Assembly (NCBI GenBank): GCA_951640165.1
Contig: OX621253.1
Coordinates: forward strand, 28,491,469-28,555,468
Direction: 5' to 3'
DNA: 64,000 nucleotides
Source: Pseudoips prasinana
Lineage: Eukaryota; Arthropoda; Insecta; Lepidoptera; Nolidae
The translations under genes were made by a program, and so were the position numbers. This document shows, one piece after another, positions 32,474 to 44,449 of the stretch (the stretch's first letter is position 1; each line of letters begins with the position of its first letter). A model generated the notes under the pieces. It was given only the letters and a program-made list of their open reading frames with translations, had not been told where the DNA came from and did not search any database.

Positions 32474-32733
32474 GACGGTCACCGTAGCCTAGTTGGTAGT
32501 GCTCCTGCCTACGAAGCTGATGGTCCTGGGTTCGAATCCCGGTAAGTGCAAAAATTTGTGTGATGAGCACGAATATTTGTTTCTGAGTCATGGATGTTTT
32601 CTATGTATTTAAGTATTTATCTATCTATATAAGTATGTATATCATCGCCTGGTACCCATAGTACAAGCTTTGCTTAGTTTGGGGCTAGGATGATCTGTGT
32701 GACATTGTCCCCAGATTATTATTATTATTATTT
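32474..32733 (+). mobile_element. SINE-1 copy 2, full length
   Basis: GACGGTCACCGTAGCCTAG head, box B CTGGGTTCGAATCCCGG, body with GGTACCCATAGTACAAGC, end GTCCCCAGATTATT plus an ATT tail. It appears to split an older SINE. Confidence 0.88.
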
Positions 32734-32796
32734 TTTCTGGGATCGAACCCAGTACCTCTTGCTTAAAAGTCAGGATTAGTGATCCTCTATATATCA

Positions 32797-32895
32797 CTTA
32801 CAGCAACGAAGTTCACGCACACGTGATGAAAGCTCTTGGGAGAAAAGTTCCACTTATGCTACTTGTATACTTTTTTTTTTAATGGTGGAAGTGCT
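32797..32895. repeat. Dispersed repeat V fragment
   Basis: ACAGCAACGAAGTTCACGC and GATGAAAGCTCTTGGGAGAA match 14303-14380. It continues into a segment that the piggyBac-like element split at AAGTGCTTAA. Confidence 0.45.
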
Positions 32896-32899
32896 TTAA

Positions 32900-34238
32900 C
32901 CCGGCGCCAATGACGCTGGGTCATATTGACCCGAGACGATTTTTTATGGACATATTTCTTGTTTACCAGCGTTATGTGATTTAAGCGTTTGAGTAGCTGG
33001 AGTATTACCTCCCCGCTACCCGTACCGATGGTTGACTCAGTACAACGCAGCCTGCTTAAGGAGCCACAGGTGCGCCAAGTTAAATCGGGTCAGTTTGACC
33101 CAGCGTCATTGTAAACGTAATATTTTCGTGACATACTTTTTTTTCTATTTAGTGCTTTTTTATTTATTTATGGTGTTCTTCAATAGGTTTTAGAAGATAA
33201 TAGCACTAACAAATAATTCATCAAGCAATCTCGACCTTTTGACATTACGAAGAAGATGGAACGTAGTGGCAAAAAGCATCAGCGCGATCAAATGTACGTA
33301 CCAGATCAGAAAATATTATATCCCATTTACTTGGTGTAAGATCCGGTTCTCAAAGTGAAAAAACTGCATTTGATTGATGTCTACAGGTGACAAAAACTAA
33401 CCTGAAATCTCCTTTTACAATCACACCAAGAGTGGAGTGGGTATAGTGGACGAACTTTCTGCGTCTTACAACGTGAGTAGAAACACAAAACGATGGCCTT
33501 TTTTTTGCCATGCTGAATATATCAGATATAAATGCAAGCATAATATATCTGGCTAACTATGATGATACACGCATGAAAAGAAGACATTTCCTTAAAAAAT
33601 CTGGGACTTGCCATGGTGCAGGAACATTTACAAGTGCAACGAAGTCGAGTGAATTTACCACGCCAACATGCGCAAAAGAATCGCACAATTGACGGGCGAA
33701 ACCACAGATGAACCACCTCAAAAGATTCCAGGCGTTCGCAATAGATGCCAAATATGTCCATTCATAAAAGCTAAAAAAACAAGTTATACTTGTCATGAAT
33801 TTCAAATTTATATATGCCCAGATCATTTGATTACCTACTGCAATACTTGTACAAGTTCGATGTCAGTAAATGATGAAAAAGAAGACTGATTGGCATTTAT
33901 AATTATAAAAGTAACTTAATTGGATCTCTTTTTTAGTATTATAAGATATTTGTTTCCAATGGTTATTAAAATTACTTAACAGAAAACTATAAGTTACGTT
34001 TGTTAACTTTTCAAAGCTGATTTTGCACGCCTCGTTGAGTATGTCAATAAAAATTTATTTACTCTATATATTAGTTTTATTTTTATATCTTTTTATGCAG
34101 AAAATATCCTTATTTAGTAAGCATTTATTATAATTTAGTAAAAGTATATATTTTTATTATAAATCCTTGATAAAACTTCGGGTCAAAATGACCCGACGTC
34201 ATCGTTCTTGCAACTTTTTCCGCGTCATTGGCGCCGGG
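32900..34238 (+). mobile_element. Decayed piggyBac-like element 2
   Basis: 1,339 bp between TTAA at 32896-32899 and 34239-34242. Inverted ends CCCGGCGCCAATGACGC and GCGTCATTGGCGCCGGG. Subterminal GGGTCA...TGACCC motifs occur on both sides. It carries only the C-terminal end of a transposase; most of the catalytic core is deleted. Confidence 0.88.
33420..33889 (+). pseudogene. piggyBac-type transposase remnant
   Basis: Reading in more than one frame: SGVGIVDELSASYNVSRNTK, then RWPF and MLNISDINASIIYLANYDD, the region around the third catalytic aspartate of piggyBac transposases. The residue expected to be Asp is Gly in SGVG. The frame changes at a T run near 33500. The last 74 residues (33668-33889) form a cysteine-rich domain: CQIC, YTCH, YICPDH, YCNTC. 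So the DNA-end-binding domain survives while catalysis is lost. Confidence 0.8.
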
Positions 34239-34242
34239 TTAA

Positions 34243-34545
34243 GCATACCCGCCGCTTGGGGAGGCGACGGGTTATGTGGGACTCGCCCGGGATACCCACT
34301 AAAACCACTATGGTAGTGTAATGATATTACCTGCCCGCCTATAGAATAAAACCTCTTTTATCAAGATAGCTAACCCTGGACATTTTATTATAATAGCTGG
34401 ACATAGCTTTTAAAATGAGAATAGAATTCGTATGAAATTAAAAGCATAATTTTACGTTTGGATTGATGTTTGTCAAGAGTTATAAAAATGGTGTGTTGAA
34501 GAATACATTGTGAATCTAGTTTTATTATCTTATCTCAATAAAATA
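34243..34545. other. Spacer with repeat pieces
   Basis: The start (AGCATACCCGCCGCTTGGGG) continues the repeat split by the piggyBac-like element. The rest is AT-rich, with no gene seen. Confidence 0.4.
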
Positions 34546-34915
34546 AGTGATTGGTGTTTAATACGTGCGTTGTCATTGAGAAGGTCTCCCTAGATCCAGT
34601 TAAAGATTACCTCTTGCTGCTGCGAGTGTGCTACAGTAGCCAGCCTCAAAACGCATGGAGTGGCAACTCCGGGAACTCGTAACGATCACCACCGGAGCCA
34701 CCACTATAGCGGTTTGGCCTTCTTAAGGCTCTACCCAGGGGCCGATTAGCTGCCCCCAACACGCTTGGGCGTGGTTAAGGAACCCGCCGCTACAGCAGGT
34801 CGCCTGTTCCCGGGATCGCCTTTTTACGGCAGTGGGAGATCCCCATCTCCAACCGGCGTCGATCCCAGGGGCGGCGCTCAGCATACAATGAGCGCCGCAT
34901 TTATGCTACTAGTAT
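34546..34915. other. GC-rich unexplained segment
   Basis: Markedly GC-richer than its surroundings, with several short inverted repeats (GATCCCAGGG, GGGAGATCCCC, GGCGCTCAGC...GAGCGCCGC). No ORF of note. It could be a LINE 5' UTR or an unknown repeat. Confidence 0.4.
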
Positions 34916-35285
34916 CCTGATCGAACCCTTTTGAAACTTAACATTCAGTATCACTTACCACGAGACCAACACGCCCGTCCAAAAATCTGTAATCTTTCTC
35001 ATCTTCCTATCAAAATAATAACAATTATATATTAATTGAGATAGATAAATGTTACGAATGTAACAATCCACGAGTTCTTGGAACACTTAGTTGGTATCTT
35101 TAACAAAAATAACCAAGTTTCTGTCGATATTTTCATAACATGTTCGTTTCTCATACAGAGAAATAACATATCCATATCACGCCATTATAACAGTAGTAGA
35201 TTAATATACTATAATAATATTTAATCATGTCATGATAACTCAAAGACACAGAGAGTTCTATTCGAAATCATCATCATCGGACGTT

Positions 35286-35547
35286 AATAATAATATAATA
35301 ATAATATCTGGGGATAATGTCACACAGATCATCCTAGCCCCAAACTAAGCAAAGCTTGTACTATGGGTACCAGGCGACGATATACATACTTATATAGATA
35401 GATAAATACTTATATACACAGAAACATCCATAACTCAGAAACAAATATTCGTGCTCATCACACAAAGATTTGCAATTACCGGGATTCGAAACCAGGACGA
35501 CCAGCTTCGTAGGCAGGAGCACTACCAACTAGGCTACGGTGACCGTC
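35286..35547 (-). mobile_element. SINE-1 copy 3
   Basis: Reverse copy, ATT tail at left, head CGGTGACCGTC at right; box B carries one change (GGGATTCGAAACCAGG on the + strand). Confidence 0.85.
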
Positions 35548-35639
35548 AATATCACATTAACAACCAGTTGTTCTCAATGGTCTGTAAGTGATCAGCGAGG
35601 TTAAGCCTACTCAAGTGAAGTTCTAGACAACTATATATA

Positions 35640-35774
35640 CAGACGCCAGCACATCAAGCTACCCTAATCTGTCAAATTTCCCCAATTGAAAGTGAACCTT
35701 ATGCTTATGTGGTAAAGTTGCAAATCTATAAAAGAAATTTGGCAGATTGGGGTAGCTGGACGTGCTGCCGTCTG
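35640..35774. mobile_element. MITE-1 copy 3
   Basis: 135 bp, TA on both sides, with the usual CAGACGCCAGC ends; one base changed at the right end (CCGTCTG). Confidence 0.85.
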
Positions 35775-36063
35775 TACCTAGGACAGATCATTCAATTAGG
35801 TATGACACTGCAGGAAGCACACAAGCCAAGCTTTCGAGGTCTTTGGACTTCTGGATGGAACTGAATTGGTTAGAGGAGCCAAATAAGTTAAATACAAAGG
35901 CCCAATCAGGAGGCTAAGTGCTGAAACCGATCGCCCAACTAATTAACTAACTAGGTATGCTCCGAGTTTCCCTGCAAGTTAAAATTAGAAATATGGAACA
36001 GAAACCTGGCCGTTTATTATGGACCCCTTTAAAAAGCTCAAGATCACCTAGACAGCAACGAAG

Positions 36064-37036
36064 AGGTCCTTGCGAGATCGAATCCCCTATAGTGTGTTGC
36101 TGACATTGTATAAGACCCTCGTAGAAAGTATAATATCTTATGGGCTCACTAGTTATGGTCGTACCTACAAATCATACTTAGATCAGATTTATAATATACA
36201 GTATAGACTACTAAAATTGATAGTTCCCGCAAAAATAAAACAGAAATACAAAATGGACCCCGTAGGACTATTTAAGTATTGCGGTGTGATACCCATTCAT
36301 AGAAAAATTGAACTTAATCTACTCATTGAACAATACTATCGCAAAGAAATTCAAATACCAAAAAGTCACTCAATTACGACCCGAAGCATAACGTCTAAAA
36401 AACTAGTTACACCTAAATTTAATAACGACTACGGAAAAAGAACATCACAATATATAATTCCAAGCCTTATAAATAAATTACCAATCGAAATCAAAAACAA
36501 AATTACCGAAAAAAACATTAGATACACTTTAAAAAAATATTTCTTAAATAACTAAACACTTAAAACAAACTTAAAATCAACTCTAAAATAATAATCCTAT
36601 CATAAAATGGAGCAACCTATATTAACGGTGCGAGCGCACGCACACTCGCAGAAATGGTACCTGCCAGTGCCGTGCGCTATTCAAGTCAGTGCAGATGGCA
36701 CCTGTTTGCCGCCGAGGTATGATAAATACCTACGCGATGCGTACCTAGTCGCTGGCAGTGAACCTATGATAACGTCCTAATATGTATGTCCGAAGGTGCT
36801 AGCTACATCATTGGAGTGTGTTCGCACCGCAAAAATAAATTAGTACGTAACGAATGTGATAAAATATTAAATTATATACTTGCTATGACTAGTATTAGTA
36901 ATAAGTTATTAATATTATATCGAGAACCCATTGGTTAGACAAACCTAACTTAGGTTTTAAGCCACTGATTGTAAGTATAAACAAATAATAAACTGTATGT
37001 TAAATGAAATAAATAATAAATAATAATAATAATAAA
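36064..37036 (+). mobile_element. LINE family D, 5'-truncated
   Basis: C-terminal ORF2 sequence, a 3' UTR of about 440 bp and a tail of AAT repeats (36999-37036). It is distinct in sequence from families A, B and C. Confidence 0.75.
36070..36555 (+). pseudogene. LINE family D reverse transcriptase, C-terminal fragment
   Basis: 161 residues of the post-palm region: LLTLYKTLVESIISYGLTSY, YNIQYRLLKLIV, CGVIPIHRKIELN, and the end block SLINKLPIEIK. This is the region that follows the YxDD core in CR1/Jockey-type LINEs. No catalytic residues are included. Frame open to its stop. Confidence 0.75.
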
Positions 37037-37893
37037 AAATCAGAAATGTTGTGATCCGCAGGCGAACCAAAGTAACCAACAATTACCGTAGAAACGACAG
37101 TCGCTGGGTCTGTAAGGTGACCAAGTACCGCAAGAAGCAGAGTGAGGGCATTCCCCAAACCAAATGGACTGACGATCTTGTGATGATCTCTGGAAGCTGA
37201 TGGATGAGAACAATACCAGCCATTGTGGTGATAACAAAACCTTTGACGACTTTCAGCTGTCATGATGATTATGACTCTCCTATTCGCCTTCTGCCGTTTA
37301 TAACTGAAAGCATCCAATAGGAAATTATAACATCATATTCAGAATAAGGTCCTCTAGTGGCAACCACTAATCCGAAGACGCTGTGTGACTAGGCTACCTA
37401 TAAGATGGATCGAAGTAACCATCTTAGCCCGTAATAATGAAGGTCACTGGCTTTGAAAGGTTCTCGAGTGGCGACCAATCACTGCAAGAGGCAGAGCGTG
37501 GGCAGAGCCCAAACAACGTGGACTGACGATCTAGTGATGGTCTCTGGAAGCTGATGGATGCGATGGATGATTCTGGAGAGCTTTGAGCTGCGGTGGATGG
37601 CTTTCAGCTTTGATGAAGACTATAGTATATCTCCTATTCGCCTTCTGCCGTTTATAGCTGAAAGTATCCAATTGGAAATTATTACATTATATTTAGAATA
37701 AGGTCCTCGAGTGGCAACCACGAATCCGAAGACGTAGTGTGGGCAGGGCCCTATAAGATGGACCAATGTTAATGTAAGCGTCGCAGGAAGCCGCTGGATG
37801 CGGTTAGCGCAAGACCGGCAATTCTGGAGATCTTTGGGGAAGCATTAGTCGCACAGTGGACGATTTTTGGTTAATATAATGATGATGACGATT
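37037..37893 (+). repeat. Three adjoining RTE-type LINE 3' fragments
   Basis: Segments at 37037-37270, 37440-37625 and 37695-37893 each carry pieces of the TGATGATG-tail family (GTGGACTGACGATCTAGTGA, GTCGCAGGAAGCCGCTGGAT). The first two share a flanking block, CTCCTATTCGCCTTCTGCCG with GAAAG.ATCCAA, suggesting a local tandem duplication of about 370 bp. An unrelated minus-strand frame here is chance. Confidence 0.6.
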
Positions 37894-37899
37894 TTATTA

Positions 37900-38080
37900 C
37901 ATCGTATGGGCAGTAATTCCCTAGTGCCAGAGTTGTTTAAGTCGCTGCAGGCCTCTAACATGTCTTCATAACTGTGATATAATGACTACAAGTTAGCCCG
38001 ACAGTTTTAACCGTCACCCATCTATCAACTGATCGCATAAACAGATGCTTAACCTTGCCGATCACTTACGGGCTAGTGCG
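37900..38080 (-). mobile_element. 5S-rRNA-like SINE, copy 2
   Basis: Reverse, diverged copy: CGTATGGGCAGTAATTCCCT at left and TTGCCGATCACTTACGGG at right. Confidence 0.6.
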
Positions 38081-38108
38081 AGCGACAAGTTATAAACAAC
38101 ATTTCAGC

Positions 38109-38660
38109 GTGAAAACCACATTTTAATACTAGGGTTGCTTTTTTATTAATTTTTTATCCCAAACGGATAAACTGTAAGAAATAGTTTTTTGTTTTTTTTA
38201 CACAAATTTTCAGTTACTACTCTACTTCTAGAAAACTAAATTTATTTTTATTTAGGATGCTATTGGGCCTGCCCCGCTTTTATAGTGCCTGTAGCATGTT
38301 TACAGAAGCTAGAGTGGACGGCTTTGATGCTATTATGCGTAAGCGGGTTGCGTCTTTACTTAGCAGATTGCGGAGCAGCACTAATGGCATCATAAAAGTC
38401 ATTGCTGAGAAGTATAACTCCTGCATTATGAAGGAGTTCTTAAGAGTCTGAAGTAGGAGTACTAACATAGGTTAAGCAAAACTGTTACTAACACTATGGA
38501 TGTTTATCTGAAAATAAATTGTTATTATTATTAAATAACACTTTTTGAAAGTGGACACTGAAATTTTGTAAAAAAAAAACTACTTCGTTTATCCGTTTGA
38601 GATATAAAATTAATAAAAAAAGCAATTCTAGTATTAAAATGTGGTTTTCACTCCTATGTT
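38109..38660. mobile_element. Foldback MITE-6 split by a LINE
   Basis: Left arm starts GTGAAAACCACATTTTAATA and continues CTAGGGTTGCTTTTTTATTA. The right arm is its reverse complement and ends TGTGGTTTTCAC at 38660. Arms are roughly 100 bp. Between them lies a truncated LINE A copy (38250-38534). Without it the MITE would be about 270 bp. Confidence 0.75.
38250..38534 (+). mobile_element. LINE family A, short 3' copy inside MITE-6
   Basis: 285 bp: the last 64 codons of ORF2 (MLLGLPRFYSACSMFTEARV..., then MRKRVASLLSRLR), a 3' UTR and a TTATTATTATTAAA tail. Confidence 0.8.
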
Positions 38661-38996
38661 TGAGACTTTAGATTATTATATCCCTAATCCAAGCAAAGCA
38701 ACATACGCTCAAGTAATCCATTCCCAAACCACGTCACCATCTATCCAAGACAGAAATTAATAAAAGACCTCCCTTTATTTATTTTATTTATTTATGCCAT
38801 ATTTGAGTGACAAACTAACACTGAGTTTAATAAAAGCGACAGCTATCAGAATGTCTCGGAAAAATTACTTTTTTTTCACCTTTATTACTTTTGCACACAA
38901 TGCCAGTTGTCAGGGGCTTAGGTCCAAGGTAACTGTTTGATGCCGAATTGTACATGGTGTAATTTAAGTAAGGTAGAGATAAGTCGCTCACACTCA

Positions 38997-39350
38997 CTAT
39001 GGGCCTTATTGGAAGGCTCAGGGTCACCGAAAGAGCAATAGAGTGGGCTATGCTCGGAGTTTCCCTGTGAAATCGAATCAGAAAGAGCCCGAAGAATTTC
39101 AAAGCTGAAATGGCAGTGGGAGGGGAACACAGGTCGTAGAACTGACGGCTGTTGGGGCAGAAAGGTTCTTGAGTGGCGACCACAAACTGGAAGACGCAGC
39201 GTAGGCAGCCTCCTACAAGATGGACCGATGATCTCGTGCGGAACGCTGGAAATCGGTAGATGCGGATAGCGTAAGACCGCTAATTATGGAGATCTTTGGG
39301 ATGGCCTTTGTCCAGCTGTGGACTTTTTTCGGCTGATATGATGATGATGA
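38997..39350 (+). pseudogene. RTE-type LINE, C-terminal ORF2 and 3' end
   Basis: Copy in broken frames: MGLIGRLRVTERAIEWAMLG, then EVSKLKWQWEG-like and LEWRPQTGRRS-like segments, ending GGCTGATATGATGATGATG. It belongs to the family of 14475-14836. Confidence 0.7.
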
Positions 39351-40462
39351 TAGACAAGCATTCTTTTAATATATAAGCAACTTGACTGATGATAAAATCT
39401 CAAAAATGGGAAAAGATATATTTAAACGCCTAGCGCGCTTCAAATCAGCACCCTCGGCTAAGGCGGGGTAGTCGCTCTACGTTAAGATACGAACGATACA
39501 CAGTGGCACGAATCTAACTTATCTTTTATTTATGATGATTATTCATATCCACTGCTTTACCAGACAATAAAGGCCAGCGGGGGCTCAAACCATCCAATAA
39601 ATAGATGGCTTCAGCCTTGATAGATTGACGGCTTCCCTACACAAATGAGTAGGGAAGAATTCTTATTAACAAACCAAGTCACTTGAACTTTATGATATGC
39701 AAGAACTTCATTAGGCTTGAAACAGGTATGCTGTTCCAAGGATCCTCTGAAAGAACTGTTTCGCATGTGGGAATGTTACGTCCAATGCTTAAATTGTGCT
39801 CGCCACATGCTATGTCGACGAGCGAATTAGCTAGGCCTAGATTGACCCTTTTTCATATGAATAAAATAACATTTATTAAAGGCGCAACTATAATTTACTT
39901 GCACCCTGTACAATTTTTCAGTGTGATGTCGAAATCAAAATATTTGGGACAATCCATCAGGTAAGATGAAATCGTTTAATCTCTTCGCTTGTGTGAAAGA
40001 CGCGGTTAAAAGAATAAGAATTGCTGAAATATTTCCTGCTTTTAAAAGTACAGTACTTTTCTATAAAAGAAACTTGTTTGATGCTGTTTTATGTACTGCT
40101 CCTAGGACTGCCATTAAGACAACTCTGTTCAAAAAAATTGTTATGCAATGTGTGTGAATGCATAACAATTTATACAATATAACATGTAACAATTATTATA
40201 ATGCGATTCCAGGTAATATAAAACAACTAACTTCCTTTGAAAAAATACAATTATTAACTGTGAAACTGGCTCATAAATAAAATGTTTAGTCTATTGATGA
40301 ACTATTTATCAACTCTCAATCAACAAAATTTTATTAATAAACGCTTCTGACAGAAAAATATATTGTGACATTAAAAGATATTGCTATTGACATGTATACA
40401 ATTATTAAATATTTTGTTTTGTTGTAGAATAATGTAGAATTTAAAAGTGATTACTGAATGTA
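39351..40462. other. No supported gene
   Basis: AT-rich. Frames at 39683-39964 and 39966-40157 show no domain and no homologue I can name. Confidence 0.4.
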
Positions 40463-40601
40463 CAGACCCCAGCCCATCAAGGTACCCCAATCTGTCAAAT
40501 TTGCCCAATTGAAAGTGAACCTTATGCATTTGTGATAAAGTTGAAAATCTATCAAAGAAATTTGACAGATTGGGGTAGCTGGTGGCATGTGCTGGCATCT
40601 G
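40463..40601. mobile_element. MITE-1 copy 4
   Basis: 139 bp, TA on both sides, with base changes in both ends (CAGACCCCAGCCC, GCTGGCATCTG). Confidence 0.8.
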
Positions 40602-40651
40602 TACCTAATTTGTAACAATGTAACTCAAGGTTACGTCATGACCATGACTAA

Positions 40652-41105
40652 GGGCGGCTTGCACCATAGCACTAAATACTATTTAAATCAAATTAAAATT
40701 AAAATTCACGTTTAAGTCATTGCAACGCCTTGCACCATGCTAAATAAGTCGCTAAACGAGTTTAGAGAGCTGTCAAAGTTAAATACCCATGAATAGCTAT
40801 TTAGCGTATCTAAATTCGTTTAGCAAAAATTGACATTTATTTTGAAAGGTTATGTTTCCATGACATGGAGGATTCAATTTACGCACACTTTCGCGCAGAA
40901 AACGTAATTTTTGTTTAAAAAATAGTGTCATTTGTTACTTACTTATAACGAAATGTAGGGAAACTGCTATACCGACACAATAAACGCATTTAACGTGATG
41001 CAAGAGGTCATTAAACGTAATCATGTTAAACACATTTATCGATTTAAACGTATTTAGTTAAATATGTTTAAGACATATTTAAACGAAATTTCGTGCAAGC
41101 CGCCC
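40652..41105. mobile_element. PIF/Harbinger-type MITE, 454 bp
   Basis: Inverted ends GGGCGGCTTGCAC and GTGCAAGCCGCCC, flanked by TAA on both sides (40649-40651, 41106-41108), the TWA target of PIF/Harbinger transposons. Internal sequence has many TTTAAACG-type repeats. No transposase. Confidence 0.8.
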
Positions 41106-41108
41106 TAA

Positions 41109-41637
41109 GTGTTGAGGGTATTTGTATTGTAACCACAACATCTGAATGTACCACACTTTCTGACAATAAATATTTCTATTCTATTCTAAATAATATTGTT
41201 ATTTATATTATTTAGGATATCACAGGCGCCCATACTTCATTTCCCTTTTATTTTATTATTACTGAAATAGTGTTTATCCCTAGTGACGAGGGTCGAGGGT
41301 CGAGGGAGTTTGCGGGTTCTGTTCCCATACCAAACAAATCGTTGTATAAAATCAGATTTGTTTGATGATTAGATACGCGAAGGTCGGATTGTTTAAGAGA
41401 ATATTTTCCATCTGTTGTTATGAGAATACTTTGGTGGTCATTATGTCTATTCTTCTCAAACATCTTTAAACATCTGACTGTCTAGTCAGAAATTTAAAGA
41501 ATCGGACATCTGATATGACCATCTTAGTTACAGTCAGATAATAATCAAACTTTTAGAAAATTTAGATTTGAGTCGAGAGTAATACCTAGATATTTAATAT
41601 TGTTCGTGTTACCTAAAGGTCTTCTTACTATTATATA
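41109..41637. other. No supported gene
   Basis: Ends of an unknown repeat with AATAAATATTTCTATTCTAT (LINE-like tail) near 41165, then non-coding sequence. Confidence 0.4.
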
Positions 41638-41952
41638 CTAGCTATGCCCCGCGGTTTTACCCTCGTTAAATTTTATAAATTATCACAGCTCCTCCCCCGT
41701 AAGTGATAGCCTGATAATATGTAGCCCATATGTTGACCCGACCTCTTTGTAATATTCATGCAAAATTTGAAGTAAATCCATGCAGTACTTTTTGAGTTTA
41801 GCCCGGACATATATACAGACAAACAGACAAAAATTCTAAAAACTATATTTTTGGCTTCGATATCGATTGTAGGTAGATCACGCCCCAAGTATCCTTTAAA
41901 AAAAATATTCAATGTACAGTTTTGACTTTCCTACGATTTTATTATATGTATA
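41638..41952 (-). mobile_element. Helitron-like family A, near complete
   Basis: About 315 bp. Reverse strand 3' end: CGAGGGTAAAACCGCGGGGC then CTAG. The other end is CTATACATATAATAAAATCG on the coding strand. Body with ACATATATACAGACAAACAG. No ORF: non-autonomous. Confidence 0.75.
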
Positions 41953-42633
41953 GTACAGATTAAGGTTATTTCTGAAAAGTTGGATAGCCCTTTCCTGAAG
42001 CACTGGACCCGTACCTATGCATAGTGGCGGAGCTAGTGCAGCAGGACGGTTCTTAAAATAATTTTTTAAATCATTATTAGTAGCATATTCTAAGTCCTGT
42101 AATATTAACACTATATGGATTTTATATCTGAATTAAATGACTAATATTAATAATTACAAAGTGGGACAAGCGCATGCATTGTCAGCAACGTGCTGTTACT
42201 TTGCGCGACTCGGTAGTTAGTTTAAAAAAAAACTACATAAGTGTTAGCACTACTTTTATTTTATTTTTAACACTACACTGTATTTAACTAATAGGAAACA
42301 CTAATAATAACTTTGTTATTTGGACTTTTGCGCGATAGTCCTAGTGAAGGGCAGAGTGACGACCCGGAATATATTACTTCTAGTTTCCTTGCTGGAAGCC
42401 AGGAGGCAGATCTATGACCATTCCGTAGCTGGGCAGCAATTTCACCAGAGAATAATACACTGATGGAAATAGTAAAAACGTGAGTTTATATACAGTATTT
42501 AGTGCTGATTTGCTGGTTGGCAATTGCGTCAATTGGCGATTATTGCAACTCAGCAGCAAACAGCGGAAATAGAGATGTAACAGTGTGTTCTACAGTTGTG
42601 TGCGTATATGTTTAGTTTAGTGACCGACAGGTT
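41953..42633. other. No supported gene
   Basis: AT-rich non-coding sequence; nothing shared with the rest of the window was noticed. Confidence 0.4.
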
Positions 42634-42835
42634 AGTGTCATCATCATATCAGCCGAAAGACGTCCACTACTGGACAAAGGCCTCCCCCAAAGATCTCCAC
42701 AATTGCCGGTCTTGCGCTATTTGCATCCAGCAGTTTCCAGCGACCCGCACAAGATCATCGGTCCATCTTGTAGGGGGCCTGCCCACGCTGCGTTTTCCGG
42801 TTCGTGGTCGCCACTAGAGAACCAGGTTAGTGTAT
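42634..42835 (-). mobile_element. RTE-type LINE 3' fragment
   Basis: Reverse copy of about 200 bp: CATCATCATATCAGCCGAAA, GTCCATCTTGTAGGGGGCCT, TTCGTGGTCGCCACTAGAGA. Confidence 0.75.
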
Positions 42836-43085
42836 CTCATTGTATATAAAATGTAATTGGTTTTATCTGCATTTAGGGTTAGGATATGAGAGATAGGTAA
42901 TGAGTTAAAGTATTTAAATTTAAGTTTAATTTATAGAATGTCTTATTGTATCCAGAAGTACCAGCACTTGCATAGGATAAACAGTGACGGAAATGACATT
43001 ATTATTATATTAATGACATATAATGTCATGTACCTAATAAGGTTATAGATGGAAATGTCTTGTTTTATTGTGGTAAATAGCTGTT

Positions 43086-43132
43086 AGAAATAAAAAACAT
43101 AAATATGGGATATATTTATGTTTTTTATTTCT
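43086..43132. repeat. Perfect 47-bp hairpin
   Basis: 21-bp perfect arms (AGAAATAAAAAACATAAATAT) around GGGAT. Confidence 0.85.
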
Positions 43133-44149
43133 ACTTAAACGGGATATTTTTTATAAATTTACTCCCTAGCTCAAATTTAGTTTCATCTGGAAGTAGTTTT
43201 AGTAAAAAAAATTTGCTACTTACGAGAGTATTATTCGCAAAATAACTGGATTATCTATCGCGACCATGCGCGCATATTTTCCGTGACACATCTTTTGACT
43301 TAACGTCTTAAATAGAATACAATAAAAACAGTTTTTTAACCATATAAACAGAACATGAATAATAATTGTAGTATGACCAATTACATTTATTCTAGGTACA
43401 AATAAATTGTTTGGTCGTGACTTGCATTTGTTCATAGGGAATTATAATTTAATGTATGAGAGTCATGGTTTAGATAAATGGCTAATTCCATGAATTTATT
43501 GTCAAAATGGGCTTGTTTTTTTACTCTTCTTCAGCCTCTTAATAAACAACAACAAAACGTAGATATAACCTGATTTTTCAGGTAAAACTCAACTCACCTC
43601 ATAATCTAAACATACACCTTTTTTTAACACGATTTCGTTATATTTTTCCTTCTCCCGTACAGTTCAAACAAACATTTGTAAGCAACTCCTTTTCATTCCA
43701 AAATTCAATTGGAAACACCTCCTGCTTCCAAAGAACAAAATGCAGTTCCCCTATGTTTTTCAACTCGGAACGAAAATACAGGATGACCCAGAAACTGGGA
43801 ATCATTACGGTAAATCGTGTTGGTTGGATTCAAATGTACAAAGGTGATACGAACGTGTATCGAGATCAGAAAACAATTGAAACGCTTTCGTATACGGAAG
43901 ATCACGTTTGAAAGCGTATTGAGAAGTACGATTAGTTCTCGAACGATATTCGCTTTGCGGGAAAAATATGACTTTAATTATTAAGAACATATGTTCAAAA
44001 ATATCGTTGAACATAAATGACGTATTTGATTTCAAACTTCTTAACGCACGCTGGACTTGAGGAGTAAGCTGGTCTACAGCCCGATTCAGCTGACTTTTTT
44101 TCTGATAAAGCAGCGGGAATACCTGAGCATGTCACCCGCAAAAACTGTT

Positions 44150-44240
44150 TGCCTTAAGTGCTTAACCTAACCTGCCGTGGACTTCTTCTGGCGCCTGATA
44201 GGGGGAGCCCCGGGAACGCGGGTATGCTCGTCCAACATGC
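44150..44240. repeat. Dispersed repeat Y, copy 2
   Basis: CCTAACCTGCCGTGGACTTC, TTCTGGCGCC and CCCCGGGAACGC, the reverse complement of the block in 8530-8720. Confidence 0.6.
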
Positions 44241-44449
44241 TTCAGCTGACGCCTCCCTTTAGAATCATGTACGGCACGGCTTCTAGTAGAAAGAATACGT
44301 TATAAGGTACTTAATTAACATAATAAGAGCCACAATGCACTTCGTTAAGAAGAAATATCTGATTTAATAACCACAATTATTAGGCGCTCATATCTTTTAC
44401 TCGATTTATTTGAGTACATAAGACTCCTACCCTATTATCAGTAAATCAG

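Larger units (their letters stand above)
42836..44449. other. Mostly unrecognised sequence
   Basis: Contains a perfect hairpin (43086-43132) and dispersed repeat Y (44150-44240). Opposed short frames at 43220-44035 show no domain. Confidence 0.4.

Noticed and set aside
32474..32550. Possible tRNA gene (boxes A and B present)
   Set aside because: Identical heads recur in five SINE-1 copies with a common body and tail, so these are SINE heads.
39683..40157. Two consecutive + strand frames as a possible host gene
   Set aside because: No domain, no splice or codon support, and repeats on both sides.
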